DNA from: an uncultured Candidatus Melainabacteria bacterium
GTDB taxonomy: Bacteria; Cyanobacteriota; Vampirovibrionia; Gastranaerophilales; Gastranaerophilaceae
Direction of reading: 5' to 3'
Length of the DNA stretch: 43,334 nucleotides
Assembly: GCA_937895785.1 (NCBI GenBank)
Contig: CALBKW010000154.1
Coordinates: forward strand, 1-43,334
Shown: one piece after another, positions 21,983-30,166 of the stretch
Layout: the number at the start of each line of letters is the position of its first letter
Numbering within the stretch: position 1 is the stretch's first letter
Translations under genes and position numbers: made by a program
Notes under the pieces: model-generated
Databases searched by the model: none
What the model saw: only the letters and a program-made list of their open reading frames with translations
Told to the model about the DNA's origin: nothing

Positions 21983-22441
21983 TTATATGCTTATTTTTAC
22001 AACCGCTTTTTTAACGTAAGATGGAGTGCTCACAGCTATTTGAGGCATGTGAACATCTTGCGGATAAAGAATAATAAAATCGTTTTCGTTCATGTTTATA
22101 AATTGATAAGTATCGTTTGTTATTTCAAGAAATTCAAGGTCTTTAGACTCATCATAAGCTTCTAAGGTATGGTAATTGTCAATTTCACCAACCCCAATTT
22201 TTTCAGAACCTTTAATCATAAATTGAATATCAATGTATTTTCTGTGAGCTTCCCATTTACCTTGAGTTTCAGGCTTTGAAGTATAGTCTTGAACATTGAT
22301 ATAAACATCATCGCCTAAAATGTCGTAACGTCCGTTTTCACGTTCTTTTAAGTCGTTTTGTTCAAGATATTCTAACGCTAATTTTATCTTGTCTGACAAG
22401 CTATAATAGTTTTTCGTATATTTTAATGAGTTTTTTATCAT
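21983..22441 (-). CDS. YhcH/YjgK/YiaL family protein
   Basis: A 152-residue cupin-like protein of the DUF386 family. YDILGDDVYINVQDYTSKPE and KWEAHRKYIDIQFMIKGSEKIGVG carry the conserved E-x-H and D-x-Q positions that bind metal, and FIILYPQDVHMPQIA has the C-terminal D-x-H. Family members accompany sialic-acid or other sugar catabolism and beta-galactosidase operons (EbgC-like). Here it stands alone, divergent from a GIY-YIG gene. The substrate is unknown. It has a -10 box 6 nt before the ATG and no ribosome site. Confidence 0.85.
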   Translation of the reverse strand: MIKNSLKYTKNYYSLSDKIKLALEYLEQNDLKERENGRYDILGDDVYINVQDYTSKPETQGKWEAHRKYIDIQFMIKGSEKIGVGEIDNYHTLEAYDESKDLEFLEITNDTYQFINMNENDFIILYPQDVHMPQIAVSTPSYVKKAVVKISI

Positions 22442-22447
22442 AGTTTT

Positions 22448-22453
22448 AGTATA
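22448..22453 (-). promoter_or_regulatory. -10 box of yhcH-like gene, leaderless arrangement
   Basis: On the minus strand TATACT is followed by AAAACT and then the ATG at 22441. On the plus strand the same 23-bp gap holds TATCAT (22452-22457), 7 nt before the ATG of the GIY-YIG gene. Both divergent genes may be leaderless from overlapping promoters. Confidence 0.55.
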
Positions 22454-22464
22454 TCATAATATCT

Positions 22465-22785
22465 ATGAATAAGAAAAAATATTATACTTATTTATTGTTA
22501 ACTGACCGAAATACTTACTATTGCGGTTATACAGACGATATAGAACATCGTTACATAAAGCATATTTTAGGTACTGGTGCAAAATATACTCGTGCCAATA
22601 AACCAAAGAGCATAGCATATTTAGCCGAATTTAATACTAAATCAGAAGCTATGAAGGAAGAGTGTCGTATTAAGCGCCTTACAAGAAAAGCTAAAGATGA
22701 ATTAGTCAAAGCCTTTAAGAATGTGCGTTTAAGACGTTTGATTAAAAGTATTTTATTAGAAGTTCAAGAACTACAATGTGCCTAA
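22465..22785 (+). CDS. GIY-YIG domain protein (UPF0213 / YhbQ-like)
   Basis: A 106-residue single GIY-YIG nuclease fold. YYTYLLLTDRNTYYCGYTDDIEHRYIKH holds the Y-x(9-11)-Y-x-G-Y pattern and the conserved Arg. TRANKPKSIAYLAEFNTKSEAMKEECRIK supplies the Glu at the expected place. The KRLTRKAKDELV tail is typical of UPF0213. Roles of this family are not settled; DNA-damage processing has been proposed. No ribosome site precedes the ATG. It overlaps the 3' end of a convergent gene by 4 bp. Confidence 0.88.
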   Translation: MNKKKYYTYLLLTDRNTYYCGYTDDIEHRYIKHILGTGAKYTRANKPKSIAYLAEFNTKSEAMKEECRIKRLTRKAKDELVKAFKNVRLRRLIKSILLEVQELQCA

Positions 22786-24035
22786 GGTCTTCTTATAGCA
22801 TCGTCTGCGCCAGTTTCTTTTCCACCTTTAACTTTGTATAGCGGAATATATTTGTGAACTTTATCACTTCTGCTTGCATCAGAATCGTCTTCTTTTTTTA
22901 AGTCATTATATTCATTTTTGATTTGTTTAACTTCTTCTTTGTATTGTTTTTTAAGCTGTTTTTTACGTTCTTTTTCGGCTTTTTTCTCGTTTTTAGCCTT
23001 GTCTTTTTCGTAAGCTTCTGCTAGTTTAGCTTCTGCTTCAACACTTTCGGGGTCGATAATACCGTCTTCTACAATTTTTAAGCCAATAGTACTAACTTCA
23101 ATGCCGTTATCCATAACGCTTTCAAGGCGAGTTTGCTCGCCACGTACGTCAATACTCCAAATGCCAAGGCATCTAGGTGGATTGCCAGCATAAGCGTAAG
23201 CTGCAACAAGGATTCTGTCTGGATTTTTAACCGAAAAACCAAGTGGGTAAATATCCCAACGAAGTTCTTTTATGTCCATGTTCTTTGTTGTTCGCCAATA
23301 GTAGCGAATAGCCTCTCTTATTTCAGGTATTCTAATAGTTTTTTTAGTTACAAAATCATAAACTAGCATTTCGGTCTGCCAAATGCCATCTTCGACATTA
23401 CCAGTTTTTTCTTTTGCAACTACATATCTCATATCGGCAGAAAAATCAATTGGAGTAATCGTTCTGAATGTTCCATATTCAATTAATGTACGATCTGTAG
23501 AAAAAATTGGTTTAGGGTCTTTTGCAGCTATATTTGCGCTTTTAACCTTATCAACATCTGTTTGACCTTGTCTTAGTGGAACTACGTAGACATCGCAATC
23601 TGTTGATTTCGTTTTTGAATAATAGCTTACAATTGGCTGAATCATCATTGTAACATCTGGTGCAATTAAAGCTGTTGGCAATTCTTTCTTTTCGTGAAAT
23701 AAGCTTCTGTGAAGATGCATTTCGGGACTTCCAGGAGGATTGTTATATCTCACTAATTTATAATGTGGTTGTGGCACATAGACCATTTTGCTATCTTCTA
23801 CTTTTTTGATGTATTCACCAGTACCTTGTGATTTATCCTTTGCCATAGACTCCTTTTCGTACTCTTGTACAGTCATATAGCCTGATTTGGGTAAAAGACT
23901 TTTTTCATAATTCTCTTTCGCTTCTTGTTGGTGAACTTTGCTCCTGTAATCCCATTCATTATTGTTCAAGGCAAAGCAACAAGCAACTCCGATAAATTGA
24001 AGTCCTATAATTCCTGTTAAAACCTTGCGTAGCAT
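22782..24035 (-). CDS. Secreted hypothetical protein with charged C-terminus
   Basis: ATG 24035 with AAGGAC at 10 nt gives 417 residues; a TTG three codons upstream is too close to that site. Residues 1-23 (MLRKVLTGIIGLQFIGVACCFA) look like a Sec signal. A 270-residue beta-rich domain follows with FSADMRYVVAKEKTG and YDFVTKKTIRIPEIREAI, recalling the blades of TolB-like propellers. Residues about 335-385 form a lysine/glutamate helix (KNEKKAEKERKKQLKKQYK). The gene follows a NarL-type regulator by 1 bp, so it may be the output or sensor accessory of that two-component operon. No family name known. Confidence 0.65.
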   Translation of the reverse strand: MLRKVLTGIIGLQFIGVACCFALNNNEWDYRSKVHQQEAKENYEKSLLPKSGYMTVQEYEKESMAKDKSQGTGEYIKKVEDSKMVYVPQPHYKLVRYNNPPGSPEMHLHRSLFHEKKELPTALIAPDVTMMIQPIVSYYSKTKSTDCDVYVVPLRQGQTDVDKVKSANIAAKDPKPIFSTDRTLIEYGTFRTITPIDFSADMRYVVAKEKTGNVEDGIWQTEMLVYDFVTKKTIRIPEIREAIRYYWRTTKNMDIKELRWDIYPLGFSVKNPDRILVAAYAYAGNPPRCLGIWSIDVRGEQTRLESVMDNGIEVSTIGLKIVEDGIIDPESVEAEAKLAEAYEKDKAKNEKKAEKERKKQLKKQYKEEVKQIKNEYNDLKKEDDSDASRSDKVHKYIPLYKVKGGKETGADDAIRRP

Positions 24036-24036
24036 A

Positions 24037-24711
24037 TTAAACAAGTCCTTGTGTCATTGCAATGTTAACAGCTTTAGTGCGTTTTGTAACGCATAGCTTT
24101 TGTAAAATGCTGTGTACGTGAGCTTTTGCTGTCGATTTAGAAATGAAACAGCGGTCAGCAATTTGTGGGTTTGAAAGTCCTTCAACCATAAGAGATAAAA
24201 TTTCCATTTCTCTTTCTGTTAGTCCATAAAGGTTTTTGCCGTCTTTGTAGTTGATTTCACCAGTGGCAACGCCAGTCGGTTTATTTGTGCGTTGGATATT
24301 TGATAGTACAATTCTTGCAATTTGTGGGTCTAACCAGCCAGAACCTTCTGAAACAGACTTGATTGCGCGTTCGGTTTGTTCTGCGTTAGCACCTTTCATA
24401 ATATAGCCGTTTGCACCTGCTTCAAATGCAGAAAGAACGTCGTCTTCGCTATCACGAGATGTAAACATTAAAACTTTTATTTCAGGATTTGTTTCTTTTA
24501 TTCTTTTTGTTGCTTCAATTCCATCAATTGTTGGTAAGCCGATATCCATTAAAACTACGTCAGGAAGTAGAGCACGAGTTTTTTCAACACCTTCTAAGCC
24601 GTCTTCAGCTTCGCCAATAAGGTCAATATCGCCAATTTTTTCTAACACCAATGATAAGCCCATTCTAACCATTAAATGATCTTCTACAATAAGTACTTTT
24701 ACGTTAGCCAT
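24037..24711 (-). CDS. NarL/FixJ-family response regulator
   Basis: A 224-residue protein: receiver 1-120 with Glu10-Asp11, phosphoacceptor Asp56 in VLMDIGLP, Thr in MFTSRD, and Lys in YIMKGA. A LuxR HTH at about 160-222 has LTEREMEILSLMVEGLSNPQIADRCFISKSTAKAHVHSILQKL. It starts with a 1-bp TAATG overlap with the PAS kinase, which is its likely phosphodonor, and is followed by a secreted protein. An orphan hybrid input is possible because the kinase carries its own receiver. Target genes are not evident. Confidence 0.9.
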   Translation of the reverse strand: MANVKVLIVEDHLMVRMGLSLVLEKIGDIDLIGEAEDGLEGVEKTRALLPDVVLMDIGLPTIDGIEATKRIKETNPEIKVLMFTSRDSEDDVLSAFEAGANGYIMKGANAEQTERAIKSVSEGSGWLDPQIARIVLSNIQRTNKPTGVATGEINYKDGKNLYGLTEREMEILSLMVEGLSNPQIADRCFISKSTAKAHVHSILQKLCVTKRTKAVNIAMTQGLV

Positions 24712-26279
24712 TATACTGTAAGCCTTTCTTTACTTGGTGTTGCAACAACATCTGTTAAGATAAATGAAAATTCGCTACCTTGGTTAATTTTACTTTCTAG
24801 CCAAATTTTACCGCCATGAGCTTCAATAATTTGTCTTGAAAGATATAGTCCTAAGCCAGTTCCTGTTGAGCGTTTTTTACTAGTGCCTTGTGAAAAACGT
24901 TTAAACAAATGAGGTATATCCTCTTTTGGTATGCCGTTTCCTGTGTCAGTAACTGAGAATAAGAAGTCACCAGCTTGTTCTTTAGCTATAATCTCAATTT
25001 TCCCGTGTGGATTTGTGTAATTTACAGCATTACCGCACAAGTTAGCAATTACTCTACCGATTTCTTGGCGGTCTGCTGTAATTAACAAATCGTCATTTGC
25101 CTCAAATGTAACTTTAAACTCAATATCCTTCTTATCTGCAAGGGGTTTTAATTCCTCATAGCGTTGCATAATAAGGTCTTTAATGTTAAAGTTACTCTTC
25201 ACTAATTCAATTTTGCCTGCATCGAACTTGTACACTGTTAATAAACTGTTTACAAGTCCCAAAAGTCCTTCATTATTTGCTTTCATAGTTGATAGCAGCA
25301 TGTGTTGTCTGTCATTCAACTCGCCAACAGTTCCGTCTAAGAAGAAGTCTAGCGTTTGAATTGCTGCTGTAAGTGGGGTTCTCATATCGTGCGTAAGTGT
25401 TGCAATGAAATCATCTCTAAGTCTGTCTGTTTCCTTTTGAACACTTACATCTCTAATTACGCCAACGAATTTTTGTTGTGGGTCGTTGTCGTCTTCTGTT
25501 GCAATTAGGGCAAAACTAACTTCAACAGGAATATGTTTTTCACTCAATGTATTTACGATATAACAATCTCTTAATACGGCTTCGCCTTCTTCAATACATT
25601 CGTCGAAAATCTCGTTCAAGTTTTTACCAAACACTAAATTTGACAAGTTGGTGTTTAGCAAGTGGCTTTGCGATAATCCTGAAAGGTTTTCTGTTGCTGG
25701 GTTCACTTGTTCAATGTTACCTGATTTATCAGTGATAATAATGCCGTCTGCGCAATAAGTGACAATACTCTTTAATTGAGAGTGAGTTTTCATTAAGTCT
25801 GCGGTCTTTTCAGCAACTAAATCTTCCAAGTTGTGCGAATATTTTTCTAACTCTTTTTTTGCAACTTCAAGTTCGTCAATTTTTTCGTGAAGTTTGTCAA
25901 GCAAGTTACTTCTTTCAATACCATTTTGAATTGTAATGATTAAATCGTCGTTATCCCAAGGTTTTTCAATGTATTTGTACAGACCAATTTCATTAATTGC
26001 ACGAATAGCGTTTTCTTTGTCTGCATAACCTGTAAGCAATATTTTACTTACGTCTGGATATAATTTTTTTGCTTCTGATAAAAACTCTAAGCCATTCATT
26101 TCAGGCATAATGAAGTCTGAAATAATAATATCAGGTTTGTTGCTCTTCAAAAATTCAACAGCCTCCACAGGATTATTGAAAGCCTTGCAATTAGAGTAAC
26201 CTTCCATTTTTAGAAGCGTTTTAAATGCAGATGTAACCATTTGTTCGTCGTCGACGATAAGAATCATACTGTTTTTCAT
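24711..26279 (-). CDS. Receiver-PAS-histidine kinase
   Basis: A 522-residue cytoplasmic protein with no membrane span. The N-terminal receiver (1-120) has Asp10-Asp11, Asp55 in IISDFIMP and Lys106 in IEKPW. A coiled coil (121-165) leads to PAS (about 168-285, with IITDKSGNIEQVNPATENLSG in part). HisKA has His297 in FIATLTHDMRTPL. HATPase boxes are NLCGNAVNYT, DTGNGIP and GTGLGLYLS. An N-terminal receiver suggests it is itself controlled by another kinase. It forms an operon with the NarL-type regulator. The start codon is 6 nt after a TATCAT box, so the mRNA may be leaderless. Confidence 0.9.
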   Translation of the reverse strand: MKNSMILIVDDEQMVTSAFKTLLKMEGYSNCKAFNNPVEAVEFLKSNKPDIIISDFIMPEMNGLEFLSEAKKLYPDVSKILLTGYADKENAIRAINEIGLYKYIEKPWDNDDLIITIQNGIERSNLLDKLHEKIDELEVAKKELEKYSHNLEDLVAEKTADLMKTHSQLKSIVTYCADGIIITDKSGNIEQVNPATENLSGLSQSHLLNTNLSNLVFGKNLNEIFDECIEEGEAVLRDCYIVNTLSEKHIPVEVSFALIATEDDNDPQQKFVGVIRDVSVQKETDRLRDDFIATLTHDMRTPLTAAIQTLDFFLDGTVGELNDRQHMLLSTMKANNEGLLGLVNSLLTVYKFDAGKIELVKSNFNIKDLIMQRYEELKPLADKKDIEFKVTFEANDDLLITADRQEIGRVIANLCGNAVNYTNPHGKIEIIAKEQAGDFLFSVTDTGNGIPKEDIPHLFKRFSQGTSKKRSTGTGLGLYLSRQIIEAHGGKIWLESKINQGSEFSFILTDVVATPSKERLTV

Positions 26280-26285
26280 AACAAT

Positions 26286-26314
26286 ATGATACTGTATTTT
26301 TTAACCCATGCCAA
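26286..26314 (-). promoter_or_regulatory. PAS kinase promoter, leaderless arrangement
   Basis: On the minus strand TTGGCA (26314-26309), 17-bp spacer, TATCAT (26291-26286), then 6 nt (ATTGTT) and the ATG at 26279. No ribosome site. Confidence 0.65.
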
Positions 26315-26328
26315 ATTCTTAACAAAGT

Positions 26329-26988
26329 TTAAAAAACTTTTGCGCGTCTGAATGGCCAAATGATTGTAACCGCTTTTCCAATAAATCTTTCTTTAGGTAA
26401 AAAGCCCCAATAACGACTATCTTGAGAGTTTCCTCTGTTGTCACCCATCATAAAATATTCGCCTTCTGGAACAATCATAGGACCACAATGCATTGCTGCT
26501 GTACAATCGTTATAGTCATATTTACTTTTTATGTATGGCTCATCAAGAGGTTTGTCATTTACAAGTACCTCAAAAGCGCCGTCTTTAAGTTTTTTAATTT
26601 CAATTTTATCACCAGGCATACCAACAACGCGTTTGATAAAAGCAATATCATCGCAGAAAAATCCTGTTAATCGTTCAAAAATACGCATTGGAGTTGCTTC
26701 TAGGTGAACCATTGGTGGATAAAACACCATAATATCACCACGTTTAGGAGTTTCGTAAAAACGTGAAAAACGTTCCACAAAAATTCTGTCACCCTCTATA
26801 AGAGTTGGGTGCATTGAGCTAGAAGGTATCCAGCGAATTTCTCCAATGAAAAATTTGATTATGATAACCATTACAACAACGAAAACGACAGTTTCAACTG
26901 TTTCTTTTACTGTTGCTTTAATTTTCTTTTTTAGTAAGTTTTTGTCTTTTAACACATTAAGTGCGTTATCTATATTTTCTTTTAACAT
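26329..26988 (-). CDS. lepB: Signal peptidase I
   Basis: A 219-residue type I signal peptidase. One N-terminal membrane span lies at about 32-50 (ETVVFVVVMVIIIKFFIG). The catalytic Ser58 is in PSSSMHPTL, the general base Lys118 in FIKRVVGMPGDKI, and the conserved GDNRGNSQDSRYWG box E lies near the C-terminus. It cleaves signal peptides on the outer face of the cytoplasmic membrane. The first 30 residues are cytoplasmic and basic. It overlaps the end of the polyprenyl synthase gene by 7 bp, as last gene of the lipM operon. An ALxYS-like insertion between boxes is not unusual. Confidence 0.95.
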   Translation of the reverse strand: MLKENIDNALNVLKDKNLLKKKIKATVKETVETVVFVVVMVIIIKFFIGEIRWIPSSSMHPTLIEGDRIFVERFSRFYETPKRGDIMVFYPPMVHLEATPMRIFERLTGFFCDDIAFIKRVVGMPGDKIEIKKLKDGAFEVLVNDKPLDEPYIKSKYDYNDCTAAMHCGPMIVPEGEYFMMGDNRGNSQDSRYWGFLPKERFIGKAVTIIWPFRRAKVF

Positions 26989-27857
26989 ATTTTTAATAAA
27001 TCTAATAACTCTATTAATGCTTGCTTATACCCATTTTCAGGAGCTTTATCCAAACATTTTTTTACACGATTGATATAATTATCTAACAATTCCTTTGTTT
27101 TTTCAATGCCATAATCAATATTCTTTACGTCTTTGGCAAAAATCATTGGCGCTGTATAAATCCCTTCTTCAATATCGTTATTTTTTGGCTTGTCGTCTTC
27201 TGTAGAAATTACATTTAACAAGTCATCACGAATTTGAAATGATATACCAAATCTTTTGGCAAAGTCTTTTGCAGAATTTGTGTCTAAGTTTGCAACCATA
27301 GCACCACTTACAATTGATGCCATAAATAGTTCTGCAGTTTTGTGTTTGCAGCGGTCTAGGTATTTGTCAAAATCTGTAAGTTTAAATTTGTCATAATATT
27401 GGTTTATTTCACCGATTGCCATTTTTTTTATTGCAACGTTAAAAAGGTCTAAAACCTCAAAAGATTTTACATTCAATAATTTTTTTATAGCAGTTGTTAA
27501 TAAGAAATCGCCAGTTACAACAGCTAAGCTGTTGTCAAATTCTTCGTTTAATGTTTTGTGGCTACGGCGTTTTGCCGATTTGTCGATAACGTCATCGTGA
27601 ATTAGTGTTGCGTTGTGTATAAGTTCAACTGCAGATTGAATTTCAAGTTGAGTTTGTGTAATTTCAGCACCATACATTTTTAGATAAAGAATAGCAACAA
27701 GTGGACGGATTCTTTTAGATGGGGCTTTGATTATCTCTACAAGTGCATTCTGAAGTTCGTCGTTTCCGCAATAAAAGTCTGTAAGAGTATTTTCAACTCT
27801 GTATAGTTCATCTGCAACAAGTTTTTTTATATTTTCATATTTTTCTTTAAAATTCAT
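26982..27857 (-). CDS. Polyprenyl diphosphate synthase
   Basis: A 291-residue trans-isoprenyl synthase. The start at ATG 27857 lies 2 bp after the lipM stop; an ATG 18 nt earlier would overlap lipM without better spacing. The first aspartate-rich motif DDVID is at 88-92 in LIHDDVIDKSAKRR, preceded by the KRIRP substrate-binding lysine and arginine. The second is DDLLN from 211 in FQIRDDLLN, shorter than the usual DDxxD. It condenses isopentenyl diphosphate with allylic diphosphates. Residues before the first motif look medium-chain or long-chain (ispB/hepT-like) rather than farnesyl-type, but chain length cannot be read with certainty. Confidence 0.9.
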   Translation of the reverse strand: MNFKEKYENIKKLVADELYRVENTLTDFYCGNDELQNALVEIIKAPSKRIRPLVAILYLKMYGAEITQTQLEIQSAVELIHNATLIHDDVIDKSAKRRSHKTLNEEFDNSLAVVTGDFLLTTAIKKLLNVKSFEVLDLFNVAIKKMAIGEINQYYDKFKLTDFDKYLDRCKHKTAELFMASIVSGAMVANLDTNSAKDFAKRFGISFQIRDDLLNVISTEDDKPKNNDIEEGIYTAPMIFAKDVKNIDYGIEKTKELLDNYINRVKKCLDKAPENGYKQALIELLDLLKIC

Positions 27858-27859
27858 TG

Positions 27860-28510
27860 TTATATTTCGTCCCATAGGCTTAAAACATCTGCAACTGTTA
27901 TATGGTCGTCAATTTCATTCATGCATGTAATATGACTTGTGTCAATGCTCTCATCGAATACTTTTTCTAATAAAGCTTTATTGTAGTTAAATAAAATTGA
28001 ACCGTGTTGTAAAACATAGCCTTCTTTTCTGAATTGAGCTGAACCTATAAGTTTTTTGCCTTTATAACATAAATCTGCGCTTGTTGTTACTTGCATACAG
28101 TAATTAATATTCATATTGGTGTGACGTTTGTCTTGATATTCAAGCTCAATGCCTAGCTTTTTGAACTTTTCAATAAAAATTTGACCGATTTCTTTATAAG
28201 TTCCTACAATGCTGTCACCGTGTTCAAATGTGTAAAATGGTGCAATATAGCTGTATGTAATTTCTTTATCATGTAAAAGAGCTCTGCCACCAGTTAAACG
28301 CTTAACAACGTGAATATTTTTTTCTTTTAAAAAGTTTCTATCCAAAAAGTCGGCTTTTTGGTTTCGACCAAGTGAAATGCACGCAGGACTCCAGCCATAA
28401 AGTCTGAAGATAGGCTCTTTCGACTGTTTGCTAATAGCATTGTCTAACAGCTCTCTGTCAATCTGCATGTTGCTTGCGCCAGTATTCACTTCAAATGGAT
28501 AAAACTTCAT
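27860..28510 (-). CDS. lipM: Octanoyltransferase LipM-like (lipoate-protein ligase family)
   Basis: A 216-residue protein of the BPL/LplA fold. RLTGGRALLHDKEITYS (71-87) is the lipoyl-binding R-x-x-GG-R-x-x-x-H motif. NYC138 followed by TTSADLCYKGKKLIGSAQ aligns with the nucleophilic Cys and binding Lys of LipM. YVLQHGSILF is the usual downstream strand. It lacks the C-terminal lipoate-activating domain of LplA, which supports octanoyl transfer from acyl carrier protein to lipoyl domains. First gene of the lipM-polyprenyl synthase-lepB operon. The ATG lies 6 nt after a TATACT box with no ribosome site. Confidence 0.82.
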   Translation of the reverse strand: MKFYPFEVNTGASNMQIDRELLDNAISKQSKEPIFRLYGWSPACISLGRNQKADFLDRNFLKEKNIHVVKRLTGGRALLHDKEITYSYIAPFYTFEHGDSIVGTYKEIGQIFIEKFKKLGIELEYQDKRHTNMNINYCMQVTTSADLCYKGKKLIGSAQFRKEGYVLQHGSILFNYNKALLEKVFDESIDTSHITCMNEIDDHITVADVLSLWDEI

Positions 28511-28516
28511 ATTCTA

Positions 28517-28546
28517 AGTATATAACAAAATCTCAAGCAAGTTCAA
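28517..28546 (-). promoter_or_regulatory. lipM promoter, leaderless arrangement
   Basis: Minus strand: TTGAAC (28546-28541), 18-bp spacer, TATACT (28522-28517), 6 nt, ATG at 28510. No ribosome site. Confidence 0.65.
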
Positions 28547-28569
28547 TATATAAAGATTTAATACAAAAT

Positions 28570-28604
28570 AAGAGGCGCTTTGCTCAATGTGCAAAGCGCC
28601 TCTT
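28570..28604 (-). terminator. Terminator of the anti-sigma / sigma / Spy-like operon
   Basis: A perfect 14-bp stem AAGAGGCGCTTTGC / GCAAAGCGCCTCTT with a 7-nt loop, 13 bp after the Spy-like stop. Minus-strand continuation is ATTTTG. Confidence 0.8.
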
Positions 28605-28617
28605 ATACATTTAACTA

Positions 28618-29139
28618 TTATTTTTCAAATGGTGGACGACCTTCTGGACGTGGAGGTCTATGACCTTTGAAATTCTTTTCACGTTCAGCTTTTATTTTTG
28701 CCAATTCAGCTTTTTGTTCTTTTGTTAGTATTGATTCAAAAGATTTTCTGTTAGCTTCCATTATTTTATGTTCTTGATCTTTTAATGCCTTGATTTCTTT
28801 GTTTAATTTGATTAAATCAGGGTTAGTTTCTTCGTATTTTTTGATAATTTCAAATTTTGCTTCTTTTTTTGCACGAATTTGCTCTTTAATTGGTTTTAAT
28901 TTTGCCATATCTGCTTTTCTATTCTTTTCAATTTTTGCTTTTTGAGCTTCTGTCAAATTCAAGCGTTTTTCAAATTCTGCTCTATGGCGGTCACCTTTAA
29001 ATTCTCTAGGTGGAGGTGGCATCATTTGACCTGTTTTTGCTGGAGTTTGAGCTTTTGTCTGTGTCGTTGTAGTGGCTGCATATGCAGTACTTGTCATTGT
29101 AAGTGCAATTATTGATGCTAAAATTAATGTTTTTTTCAT
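28618..29139 (-). CDS. Spy/CpxP-like periplasmic protein
   Basis: A 173-residue exported protein. Residues 1-22 (MKKTLILASIIALTMTSTAYA) are a Sec signal with AYA cleavage. The mature part is almost all charged helix, with the LTxxQ motifs of the family at NLTEAQKAK (about 57-65) and ILTKEQKAE, and a Pro/Arg/Gly tail. Spy and CpxP are envelope stress chaperones or metal-sensing CnrX-like partners. It lies 15 bp after the (broken) ECF sigma gene and its anti-sigma gene, so it is probably the effector or feedback element of that stress response. AAAGGA ribosome site present. Confidence 0.82.
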   Translation of the reverse strand: MKKTLILASIIALTMTSTAYAATTTTQTKAQTPAKTGQMMPPPPREFKGDRHRAEFEKRLNLTEAQKAKIEKNRKADMAKLKPIKEQIRAKKEAKFEIIKKYEETNPDLIKLNKEIKALKDQEHKIMEANRKSFESILTKEQKAELAKIKAEREKNFKGHRPPRPEGRPPFEK

Positions 29140-29154
29140 AAAATAATCCTTTCT

Positions 29155-29652
29155 TTATAGCAAGTCTTCTAATAGAATTGCAAGTTCCTTCTTTGCATTA
29201 AATAGTCTTGATTTAACTGTTCCCATTGGGCAATTAAGCTCTTTGGCGATGTATTCATAACTTAGCCCTTCAATTTCGTACATCATAACGACTTCTTTTA
29301 ATTTTGGCTTTAATGAATTAATCGCTTTGACTATTCTTTTTTGTCTTTGTTTTTGAATGAATACGGATTCCGGATTTTCCATTTCATTCATTGTGTTGTA
29401 TTCTTGAATTTCGTTTGAAATGGTATTGTCTTGTAATTTTTTTGCCGAAGATTTCAAATAATCTTTAGAAAAATTCTTTGCAATAGTGCCAAGCCAACCA
29501 GTTAGCTTGCCTTGTTCTTAGTATTTATCAGACTTTTGCCACGCTTTAATGTAGATTTCTTGTTCTATATCTTCATTTTCTTCCTTGGTAATTAGTTTGA
29601 TAACTTTTTTTATATTATTTTGATGAGTTTGTATAATTTCTTTTATATCCAT
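29155..29652 (-). pseudogene. ECF sigma factor with an in-frame TAA
   Basis: The ATG at 29652 overlaps the anti-sigma stop (TAATG). The frame reads region 2 (NEDIEQEIYIKAWQKSDKY, residues 27-44) and then meets TAA at 29520-29518. It continues in the same frame with EQGKLTGWLGTIAKNFSKDYL, the normal next segment of ECF sigma factors. Region 4 follows (LKEVVMMYEIEGLSYEYIAKEL, then CPMGTVKSRLFNAKKEL). Without the stop the protein would be 165 residues, the normal length. The affected codon is most simply Lys, Gln or Glu turned to stop by one base change. Either the gene is inactive, or it is read through, or re-initiation (for example at M63-like residues) gives a region-4-only product. Confidence 0.85.
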
Positions 29653-30008
29653 TAATTTACCGTTATAAGTCCATAACTGTCTACAGGCATGCCATATTCG
29701 TTAAAACTGCTTGTTGTGTCAGAACTTGATGTGCCATAAGTAGTTGTCGGCATCACATATTGCGCAAAGTGACCTAATAATACTCCGATAAAAAGTCCTA
29801 AACCTAGAATGCAAGCAACTTTCATCCGTCCAAAAGACTCTCTGCGTTTTTGAATATAGTATGGTTTTACTTCTTGAAGTAGGCTAGAAACTTTATCCAT
29901 TTTTTCTTGTTCTGCTTGACAATCAGGACAAGTTTTAATGTGTTCTTCTAGTTCCTTTTCATCTCTAAAAGTAAATAGACTTTCGTATTTTGTACATTTT
30001 TCTTTCAT
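29652..30008 (-). CDS. Zinc-finger anti-sigma factor
   Basis: A 118-residue protein with the ZAS motif H23-x3-C27-x2-C30 (EEHIKTCPDCQAE), plus Cys5 as fourth ligand candidate. One membrane span lies at about 65-86 (VACILGLGLFIGVLLGHFAQYV), followed by a 30-residue Ser/Thr-rich outer tail. It should hold the ECF sigma factor at the membrane and release it on envelope stress. It lies upstream of the sigma gene, the reverse of the common order, and is translationally coupled to it by a 1-bp overlap. With the sigma gene broken, its partner may be lost. Confidence 0.82.
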   Translation of the reverse strand: MKEKCTKYESLFTFRDEKELEEHIKTCPDCQAEQEKMDKVSSLLQEVKPYYIQKRRESFGRMKVACILGLGLFIGVLLGHFAQYVMPTTTYGTSSSDTTSSFNEYGMPVDSYGLITVN

Positions 30009-30030
30009 AATATTTTTCCTTTACATTAGT

Positions 30031-30057
30031 ATAACGATTTAGAATCAAAAATGTTCA
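30031..30057 (-). promoter_or_regulatory. Candidate ECF-type promoter of the anti-sigma operon
   Basis: Minus strand: TGAACA (30057-30052) with GAAC, then 16 bp after GAAC comes CGTTAT (30036-30031). GAAC-N16-CGT matches the usual autoregulated ECF promoter form. TATACT overlaps at about 30033-30028, so a housekeeping reading with an 18-bp spacer is also possible. Confidence 0.45.
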
Positions 30058-30129
30058 TTTTTAATTACCTTTTTATTAAAAAATATTAAGAACTAATAAA
30101 ATCAAGCATTTTCGGCGTTATGTTCATGT

Positions 30130-30148
30130 TACTATTATTACAATAGTA
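30130..30148. promoter_or_regulatory. Inverted repeat upstream of sodium symporter
   Basis: TACTATT-ATTAC-AATAGTA is a perfect 7-bp inverted repeat 18 bp before the symporter ATG, next to its GAGG site. It may be an operator or a 5' hairpin affecting translation. Confidence 0.4.
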
Positions 30149-30166
30149 GAAGGATTTGAGGTTAAC

